From: Paramacrobiotus metropolitanus
Taxonomy: Eukaryota > Tardigrada > Eutardigrada > Parachela > Macrobiotidae
Direction: 5' to 3'
Length of the DNA: 64,000 nucleotides
Assembly: GCF_019649055.1 (NCBI RefSeq)
Contig: NW_026570317.1
Coordinates: 496,001-560,000 of the forward strand
Below the pieces are notes generated by a model. The model ran no database searches, had not been told where the DNA came from, and saw only the letters and a list, made by a program, of their open reading frames with translations. A program made the position numbers and the translations under genes. Below, in pieces: positions 55,482-64,000 of this stretch; positions within the stretch are counted from its first letter, which is position 1, and each line of letters opens with the position of its first letter.

Positions 55482-58400
55482 ATGCAACTGTTAGATGTGA
55501 TTGGATTTCTGGTCGCTGTTGCTAGTGTAATGCAAACTAGCGGGAACCAGCAGTTATCAAAACCTGTCGCCTGCACGTCTGATCTTTGCCACAAAGTCGG
55601 TATGTAGGAACGCGATCCATTAAATAAAAGCAAAATTGCTCATGAACAATTTCTTGGATTGCTGTATTCTTGTCTTGAATTTCCAATGAAAATTCCGACC
55701 GGGATGTCGCCGACCAATGCTGTCGCTGCCAGCCACTACAATAATATTAGGTAGGTGGCGAACAATTCGTTTGCTTATTTTAGCCCGAGAAATCCTCTCC
55801 AGCATGGATGAAACTGTGGATCCATGCGTCGACTTCTACGCTTACGCATGCAACCGCTGGAATAACAGCAGCGGTCTGTCGCAAACCGTGCTTGTTCCCA
55901 AAGTTTCCAAACAACTTCAACGTACGTGCAGTGACGTATGCTCTTGCCGGTGCTTCGTGACCCTCAATACTGAATCAACTGCGCTTAATGCTTTTGTATC
56001 TGGCACAATGCTATCGGATATCGTTAGCGAATTGTGCAACTGCAACCTGGACCGAAGTACATCATGGTTCCATATATCATAAGGAACAGAACTAATAATA
56101 ATTATTAATTTTCATGGTTTTTGTTGGACTAATGTCTGTAGAAACTAGGAAGTAGATGTATACGTTGGGGTTTGGCTGCATTCTGCAAACACTCTGTTGC
56201 ATGCGTGTATTCTGTTGGAATTTCCGCTTTTAGAATTGTTTGACAGTGGAAATTACACCAATCCTACGGAAAAAAAGGCAATGGACATATACAACCAGTG
56301 CATCAACCAGACGAATGGTATTCAAAGTTACTGTACAGTAGCCCTGCACTGAAAACCACTTTTCTACGGTGTGATCTGCTTATACATAATATTGGTAAAG
56401 ACAGGTGATTCAGTCGCCTGAATGGCTGCACGGCGTGGTACGATCATTTCTAGAGCAAAAAATTACTACAAAAAACGTACAATTTCTTTCCGTTAATAAA
56501 TTTTTTCTATAGACGGACCATTCAGTATTGAGACCATTCGCAGGCTTGTGCGCGCCGTGGATGCCTTGTTTGGTGGATGGTCGCTATTAAAAGGCAATCC
56601 CAACGTATCCGCTTTCCGTCTGGATGACGTACTCCCCCGTCTTCAACAGAACGATATTCAGTCCATCATTTATCTTTCCATAGAAAAAAACGATTTTACC
56701 AGCAACCAGAATATCATGTTCCTTAGAATGCCTGGGCGCCTTTGGGAACGATGGGGATATTGTGCCCGCTATCCTGCGCCATGCAATGCAACAGAGCAGC
56801 TAAAGAGCATCTGGACGTTTATTGTCCAGCATTTGCTGAAAGTGGCCAATCCAAGCGTCCATTGGTCGACAGTTCGAGAGCGGCTGGAGAAAGTTCTCAT
56901 GTTGCATTTCCGGATGGCAACTGTGCGAAATGTTTGAAAATCACACGATTCTCTGAATCTTTCTGCATACGTGTATCTATTTTTATAAATTACTTCACCT
57001 TCTCGGGCTTTGATTTCATGTTCTTATTTTGGTTGTATCTCGCCCTTAGTTTAAAATATTTTGGTCGTTTGTTCGTTATTTGTGTTTATTATTATTACTT
57101 TATCAGTTTGTGACAACTTCTACCGTTCTCGTATTCCTTTTTCGTCTAAAGACGTATTTAATTTTTAGGTGTCAAAAGGAAAACTAGACTTTCTGAAGCG
57201 CTTAACCTTTGGTGATCTCAATAAACCACCCTACCGTTCGCACTTCCTACCGAGATTATTGCCGCTGTTCAATGCCATGCTGAAATCATCGTCAGTGAAG
57301 TTTCAAGCAACGACCAGTACAAAGTTCGGGGTTCCGTTATTAGAGTATCTCCTCGAACTGGATCAGACGATGGCGCAGCTGGAACGGGACGGAGATGCGG
57401 GACTTGCGACCCTGGCTGACTGGCTATGGTGGACTGCGCTTTATCACTACTACCTTGTATATCAAGAGGCGCGCCACTGCGTGCAACTGGTGAAAACGGC
57501 CATGCCGCTGACTGTGTCGGGAATGTTCTTTAAGACATACATACCGAGCAAAGTTGCAGAAAAGGTAAAAAAGACTATGTTACCCCAAAGAAATACATTA
57601 AATGATTTTTGCAAAATGTAACGTCCCGGAGAAACGACCGATAGAGAAATGTTAAAAAAGGTAAGAGAAATTTGCGTCCAACAGGCCAAAGTGCTGACAA
57701 CCGAGCTTGCAAACGCGGTTCGCGACGCGGTCCTCCTCAAAACAACCTGGATGGACAATGCAACGCTGGAAGCCGCCATGGATAAGCTGAATCATACACT
57801 GCGGAATGTTGGATTTCCCGAGGAGTTCTTGGATAACTGGAAACTAATCGATGACCTTTATGCTAAGGTAAGTTAACACTTTCGCACCGCCAAGCTTTCA
57901 AAAACACCGGAAAGGTTACATTATTTTCTCAGTAAGATCACTGTTTTGGTATGCACTTTTATAGTGTGACATATTCACTAAAAGAAAAGCAAAAGCGTTC
58001 CTTATGCGAAGTTCGTGCGTACTTTATGACGCTGTCAGGGTTTACGTAAGAATATCGTGTTCTGCACTTTGACTCAAACCAATTTCTGTCATTTTCTGCG
58101 CGTAGACGTCGCTCTTTCAGGTTCAACTGGAGGTATCATTCTACGACACATTACGCACCATCGATCAAAGCAACAGTTGGATCAACCTGCAAAAACTCTC
58201 CCGCATTAACGTTCGCAATGATCTATTCTTTCCAGACGATCTGACCTTGGTATTCGCCCGGATTTACCCAAACGGCAATTATATTGGTATCTGCCCTGTT
58301 CGCTTACTTTTACTGTTTATTTTAATATAATTTCTTTTTGTACGACTATTTCCCGTCGATACGTAAACACTTGCTTTATAGATGTTATCTTTCATAGGTT

Positions 58401-59253
58401 TCTTGCGACTATTCTTTTGCTTTTTGAATAAAGGCTTCGTATTTTAATTTTGTATAAATTTATTTACACAATTTTTCGTTTGTTGCGTCAGAAGTTAATT
58501 GACAAGTAAACTGAAAACCGTCAATCGTCGAGTTTACAGTTATTCCAGCGGCTACATTGCAGCCACCAATGTTCTACGCCAGCAACTTGGACATTTTTAA
58601 TTACGCTCGCTTGGGTTTCGCCATCGGCCACGAATTTACCCATACTTTCGATGTCGGAGGCGAGTATGGATTTCTTTTTTTTCAAACACGTTATTACAAA
58701 TGCCTTTCTTAGGTAAGGCGTGGGGAAAAGACGGGAAACCGTTTAACTGGTGGACGAATGCAACACGGAACAATTACAATGCGAGGAAGTACACTCTAGT
58801 CGATTTCTATAACAATATCCCCACGAAGAACGACAGCGTCGATGGACGGCAAAGTCTCAATGAAAACACTGCCGACAACGGTGGATACCGCGCTGCTTAC
58901 TTGGTGCATATTTTTAGTATTTTAGTTGTAAATCGCGAAAAAAATTATTCTTTTGCAGGCTTTTACTAAATTTAAACGCCGCACCGGATACCGCATACAA
59001 CTGCCGGGTTTAGAAGCCCTGAATGAGGAACAACTGTTCTGGTTGATAGGGGCGCAGGTAATATTTGTTGACGGTTAAAAAAGGGCAGAACTACAACGGA
59101 AATTGCTTTCAGACATGGTGCTCCCGTAACCCAGCACCTATCGACGCAGTGCACGCACCCTTCCGATTCCGTGTTATGGGTCCGTACATGAATAGCGCAA
59201 TTCGGTGCAGCGTACAACTGTCCGCTGGGATCCCCGATGAACCCGCGAATTAA
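55482..59253 (+). pseudogene. M13 (neprilysin-like) zinc metallopeptidase, copy 2, C-terminal frameshift
   Basis: Exons: 55482-55599 (signal peptide, MQLLDVIGFLVAVASVMQ), 55784-55921 (VDPCVDFYAYACNRW), 56234-56317, 56513-56922, 57169-57564, 57685-57867, 58121-58286, one from 58540, one from 58713, then terminal exons. The zinc site is intact (GHEFTHTFDVGG at about 58626), as is the third-ligand motif (NENTADNGGYRAAY). Secreted or membrane zinc endopeptidase by family. Near the end, just after FRVMGPYMNSA, two bases present in copy 1 are missing (about 59198), so the frame ends at TAA 59251-59253 and loses the conserved terminal NCPLGSPMNP...W region. Catalytic residues remain, but M13 enzymes usually need this C-terminus for folding. 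Real mutation or sequence error cannot be told apart here. Confidence 0.8.
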
Positions 59254-59263
59254 GGCGTGGTAG

Positions 59264-61408
59264 AGATAATTTTATCTTCTGAGATGGTTTTAACTTTTGA
59301 TTAGGAAATCATCTCTGTACAGTGGTGAGAAAAAAACCTGGTGACCGCTATTAATAAAGAATGTTACTGTTCGAACGAGTGCAGTTATTATTACTTATTA
59401 ACTGTGTCAATTGGAATCCAACTAGGTAGTTTCACCGTATGTAATTGAACACCGAGTAGGCAGCAGCGGTATCGAAATTCGAAAGATATGCGCTTTTACG
59501 TTCGCTGGTTATTTACTCCATAATGTGGCCATAACAATAATTAAGGATGCGTGTTTTAGTTGTTCGCTGCACAAAATGGCGTAGGTCGCAGAATATCCGG
59601 CGAATTATAAAGCCCAAACAAGCATGCGCACTCCATTAGCTTAGGACATACATACTCTGTACAATATACCGATATTCTGAAATTTTCTACTGCGGCGATT
59701 TGGTCATCGCCGCCCGTCGGCGCTCATCAATTTGTTTTGTCGCATCAGCGACAAGGTGACCCGTTTGTTACCGTATGCTACAGCCTGAATGCCGCACTTC
59801 TGGCGCACTGTACTCCTTTAGTTATCCATGCTCTACGGACGCAAAACGCGGGGTGCATATTTAGTTTCCGGTTGCCCGGCAGGAATCATTATGCGCCAGT
59901 GGTCTGCGCTTGGCAGAGTGAAATTGTGGAAGGGAATGCAATATGCCAGAAAACGCAATATTCACCACAGCTCCCACCCAAAGTGCACGGCTAGCAGAGA
60001 TTATAGAAGTCGAAGTCTTTTTGAGGTTCCCCAAACGCACCGGACGCAGACAAGCAAACGAGCAAACTGTCTAAAAAGGGCGATATTGGAGTCGTGCGAA
60101 GGGAAGACGCCGTGCGCATTCAATCTATGCTGGCTGAATAGCCAAATCGGCCAATTTCCGGACGGAGTGGTCAGTTCAACTTTATATGCTTTTTATGTTA
60201 ATGCGTTACCAAATCATGTCAGATTGTCAAAAAAAACCTTTTGCGAGCCAAAGATGAGCGGTAAATGGACGAAAGGATTCAAAAAAGTGCAAAAAAATGT
60301 AATGCAGAAAGTTGATGTACGGCGCGACCAAAATAACGAAGCTGTAACTGTGTACTGTGGGTTGTGGAAGGAAATTCAGCACAGGATTTTGACGTTTTTG
60401 TTGCATTTTGGACACTCAACACAATATGGATTCGCGCCCCGTTTTGTGCCCTTTAAGTCTACTCGACACCGGACACCAGAGACACGGTGTTCTGACTGCT
60501 CTCTATGTTGCACCACGTTAGAATACTTTATACTCTTTTTGGTAATTCCGTATGTGCAACTGCAAGCTCACATAAAAACTTTAACTGATTTTCAAAAGAA
60601 ATCAATTCTTGAAAATTTTTGTCGAACAACGCGGAGAATACCGTGTCTCTGGCGTCCGGCACGCGAATCCATATTGCGATAATTTCCGGCTTGTGAGAAA
60701 CGTCGGTAAGTGGAGAATGCAATCCTCCGTGACCTCGATACACGATAGCAGCCTCCATATTAGATGTTTGCGGTAACGGGCATATATGTATGGTACACTG
60801 TTACTTCCGTAAACAACTTCCGTAACGGACACTGATGGATTTCTGCATTGGTCTTGAAATTAGAGGACCTTCGCAACGCTCCGGCCGAATTCAATATATT
60901 GTACGATTCCTTTACGAAATCGGGTTATGGTGTGAGTATCCGGTTACCTTTACAGTTCTGGCCAATCATTAGAATAGGGTAAGTGTTCTACAGAGTTTAA
61001 CTACCTAGTGCCCTAAATTTTTTAGGTTGATTTGGACACGGTTGATCTTTAACTTAATTTTGACTGTACTACAGCATACACCGCAAATATGGCAATCGGT
61101 TACAGAGTTGTACGGCGCTGTCGATGTCGGTAAGCTTGGAAAACCAAATAATTGCATTTATGTTTTTGGCTGGTATCTTGATAAAGAAACAGAAAAGCAC
61201 GGAGAGCAGGTTGACATGATTACTATCCAGCAGTGAGGTTGCTAAACGCTAAACTGCGGAATCCGTACAGGTAAGAAGTGGGTATAAAGTTCGATTGCGT
61301 CACAGTCCATGATTCCGTTTTACTGCGAGTACTTTTACTCTCGTACAAAATACGAGGTATCTGTGACTGTGGCCATTTATGTTTAACAACTAATTTAACA
61401 TACATATA
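59264..61408. other. Gene-free region
   Basis: Several overlapping open frames (e.g. 59828-60682) lack any conserved motif and resemble chance frames. No repeats recognised before the MITE at 61409. Confidence 0.35.
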
Positions 61409-61592
61409 GGGGGCAAAACTAGGCGTGTTCCACGGTTCCCCTGTATCACCCGCCTGTAGTGTGACGTTACGGCACGATATATGGTTAAATCTGGCGCGGT
61501 ACATAAGCGCCATGTAAAGCCACTACGTAAAACTCCAGCCGGGTGACGGCAGCAATACAGGGGAACCGTGAAACACGTTTAGTTTTGCCCCC
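61409..61592. mobile_element. MITE, about 184 bp
   Basis: Near-perfect terminal inverted repeats of about 38 bp: GGGGGCAAAACTAGGCGTGT at the left and the inverse ...TTTAGTTTTGCCCCC at the right. TATA is present on both sides, consistent with a TA (or TATA) target duplication. The interior has no coding capacity. Superfamily uncertain (TA target would fit Tc1/mariner-like elements). Confidence 0.85.
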
Positions 61593-62202
61593 TATATACC
61601 GTATAATTTCGGTAATACTTCGTAAGTCAAATTAATTAATTGCTCGGTTGGTAAAAATTTTAGAACAATATTTCCGGTTTGTACACTGCACATCCACGTT
61701 CAAAGTCGATCACTCTTCATCGTAGACTTTTTCCTGTAAGAAATTTATGTAGATGCTTTCGAACTGAATTTGTTCGCGCGACAATTTCATTTCGCTTAAG
61801 GATATCAAAATGGCCTATGCAGCAGGGTAATTCATTTCAGTGTGTGTTACTAAAGCAGATGGTTCACGGTTGTGCGATTACAACCGGCTAGACAGCTTTT
61901 CAGCGCCTGCATGCATTTGTTTAGCATATTACACAGACTCTGTACTAATAACTTTTTTTACTTTTCCTATGGCGTAGTGTCTTTGAATACTCATTTCTAT
62001 ATTTTTTGCCAACAACGCATAATGACATAAAAACTATAAAGATATTACCGTACACGTTCTTCTCAAAATAACATTTTTAACGTTCAAGAATAAATGATTT
62101 CAATTGCGAACAAAGCAGACGGTATCGAGGAAAAACGTGCTAACATAATAAAAAGGCGAATCTGCATTTGTTGCTTCATAAATACAACCGTTATAAGGGG
62201 TT

Positions 62203-63850
62203 TTAGGGAAGCTTGACTCCTCCCTTCTGAAAGAAGGCCACCTCCTTGGTGCAGTAATCTTCGCAGGCCAACCGCCAGTACCGGCGCGTCCCTATTTCAT
62301 ATACATCGGAGCAGTTATACAACTTTTCCCATTGTTTATCATAGATGGCCGCTTCCATTACTGGGACATGAAACCACAATCCCAGATGGTATGTATCAAC
62401 CGCCCATGAAACTTTACGCAGTCCCAAGGGGTTCGTAGTGGGGTGGCCTGTAATAATATGCCTCTGAACGCAGCCGAGGTCCTTTCGTTCCTTCAAAACC
62501 ATGAGGGGATCGTAATAGCAAGGATTTTCGTATGTGACCCATGAGTCGCAGTATTGTCTTCCTACAAACAAATTGTCGAATGGCAACAGCAAAAAGGTAA
62601 TTTTTTGTCAAGGATGTTGGATTCTGTTAGCACGAGTCACTTTAAAAATCGGAGCATCGCAGTACGCACAGACGAAATAGTTTGGCCGAGCCAAAATGAA
62701 TGTATGGCAAAGCAATACAATGTATGTAGTGCTACTTTGCTTTGTCGCTTTTTCGTTATTTTGCCGCGTATACCTGTTCGCTTACAACGGCGGTGTTATC
62801 CGCAGATATGTTCGTAGTCTAGAAGATTTCCAGTTCTGCTTAGCTGAATTCTTTTTACGTATTTTGAATGCGCGCATTTGCGGTCATTAATTACAGTTGC
62901 CGGATTTCTCCACCACTAAACTTCTGACAAAAGATTCTGGTTGCTAACTCTTAAGGCGGCAAAATACTGTGTGCCCATAATATTATTTATATCGCTTTTT
63001 GGCATCGACCTGCTAAGCCAAATAAATAATACATTTAACGCGTAATCAGCGTGACGGGGCGCGCCCCGAGTGAGGAGTTAGGCGTGAATCGCGTATTTGT
63101 CCATTTCGCTGTATTACTGCGTTAGAAATTACGGTAGAAGCTGGTAAAACAAGGTTACGCTGAACTACTGTTATAGATCGCCGTTGTAGGAACTGTGATA
63201 ATCAGAAAAATATGGCAGTTAATATCGAACTTGAACACCTTAACCTGTTTATAGCTGACGGAAAAGCAATTTTAAAAAAACTTGAAAATCAAATGCTGTT
63301 GAATGTGAATACAGCCATAGAATTAAGTATAAAGCTTCCAGACTATACAGGATACCAGGATCCTTCGGAAATTAAAATTAAGAGATCACACATTTAGAAA
63401 TTAGCCTTGCGTACGCAGATGTCACCCTCCAATATCGACCAATATCGATAAGTCAGTGCTAATCACTACTAACTGATGCTGGCATTCATAATAGGTCACA
63501 CACTGACGTCTGTGGATTAATTACGAAAGGTTAACTTTACTTCAGACCTTATGCGACAGAAGTTTGTTTTAGGTTATGGCAGTTCGTTTACATACATGAT
63601 ACTATGAATAAATGCGGATACTTTTGGATTTAATAAACAGATACTTGCCGGAGACGTGGCACGTCGGGCACGGGGTTGTCACTGGTGTTGTTGTTGTGGT
63701 TGTTGGAGTGGTTGCTGTTTCCAATTCCCATCCCATTCCATCCGTATACGGAATCGTCGGAATGGGATACGTATCCCATTCCACTTGGGCGAATACGCTG
63801 CGCTGGACGATGAACAGAATTATACAAGGCATATAATTCAGCACGATCAT
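62203..63850 (-). CDS. Secreted cysteine-rich 'RQYC' family protein, copy C
   Basis: Last exon 62203-62561 begins GRQYC (phase 1, TTTGTAG acceptor), with NPCYYDPLMVLKERKDLGC, KVSWAVDTYHLGLW and CEDYCTKEVAFF; it stops two codons earlier than copy A. The first exon from ATG 63850 encodes a signal peptide (MIVLNYMPCIILFIVQRSVFA), a linker with a local palindromic repeat (GGAATGGGATACGTATCCCATTCC on the genome; quoted in two halves GGAATGGGATAC / GTATCCCATTCC), Thr-rich stretch and PCPTCHVSGKYLF. Middle exons were not resolved. Function unknown. Confidence 0.6.
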
Positions 63851-64000
63851 GGTGAATATTACGGTAGAACACAGTAGCACAGTGTTAAAAACTAACAAAC
63901 TAGATCACCTGAAGCCGAAACGAAAATTTCACCTGCTTTTATAAGTCCATATTCACCAACGACGTTCACCAGTTGACAAGTCTTTTGCGGATTCAGCTTA

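Noticed and set aside
59828-60682. 284-codon open frame
   Set aside because: No domain, no paralogue in the duplicated blocks, overlapped by other open frames; likely chance.

Overview
The window is eukaryotic nuclear DNA, most likely from an invertebrate animal. Genes are split by short GT-AG introns (about 60-170 bp), gene families are secreted and duplicated, and the sequence is full of DNA transposons. I cannot name the species; nothing bacterial is present.

Centre (about 10.2-37.2 kb). The main find is a three-level nest. A self-synthesising Maverick/Polinton (adintovirus-like) element of 19,859 bp lies at 11742-31600, with 186-bp terminal inverted repeats (TIRs) that differ at one position by eye. 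It sits inside exon 2 of a hAT transposase gene. That hAT element (about 10402-34193) in turn sits in the first intron of a duplicated cysteine-rich secreted-protein gene (exons near 10231 and from 34296). The Maverick carries a rightward block (unknown proteins, membrane protein, FtsK/HerA-type packaging ATPase, two small structural-type proteins). Facing it is a leftward block (adenain-like protease, double-jelly-roll-type major capsid protein, basic core protein, minor capsid protein, retroviral-type integrase). The long leftward DNA polymerase B gene follows, and the right arm holds two spliced genes for nuclear-type proteins. The capsid/integrase genes are intronless while polymerase and right-arm genes are spliced. 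Unusual cargo and features: a type I membrane protein with an LRR-like ectodomain beside the left TIR; a Tudor-knot (chromo-barrel) domain at the integrase C-terminus; an IQGG|S adenain-type site in the core protein; and a GTGGAGTCAAAA repeat found in the left arm and in introns of two element genes. The ATPase and polymerase frames each show one break.

Flanks. Left (0-8 kb) and right (51-64 kb) carry paralogous blocks: two M13 (neprilysin-like) zinc metallopeptidase genes and several genes of an unnamed secreted family sharing an 'RQYC' exon (copies at 5.9, 39.0 and 62.2 kb on the minus strand, and at 10.2/34.3-37.2 and 51.5-53.2 kb on the plus strand). Several copies contain frameshifts, lost splice sites or insertions. 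Because many are one- or two-base indels, assembly error remains an alternative explanation.

Other mobile DNA: a second, apparently intact four-exon hAT/DUF659-type transposase gene (47.3-50.1 kb), two short MITEs (52.27 and 61.41 kb), a 1.1-kb foldback-like element (34.8-35.9 kb), a decayed retroelement C-terminus (37.8-38.4 kb), and an array of near-perfect palindromes (44.6-45.0 kb). Large stretches between 8-10, 41-47, 53-55 and 59-62 kb hold no gene I can support.
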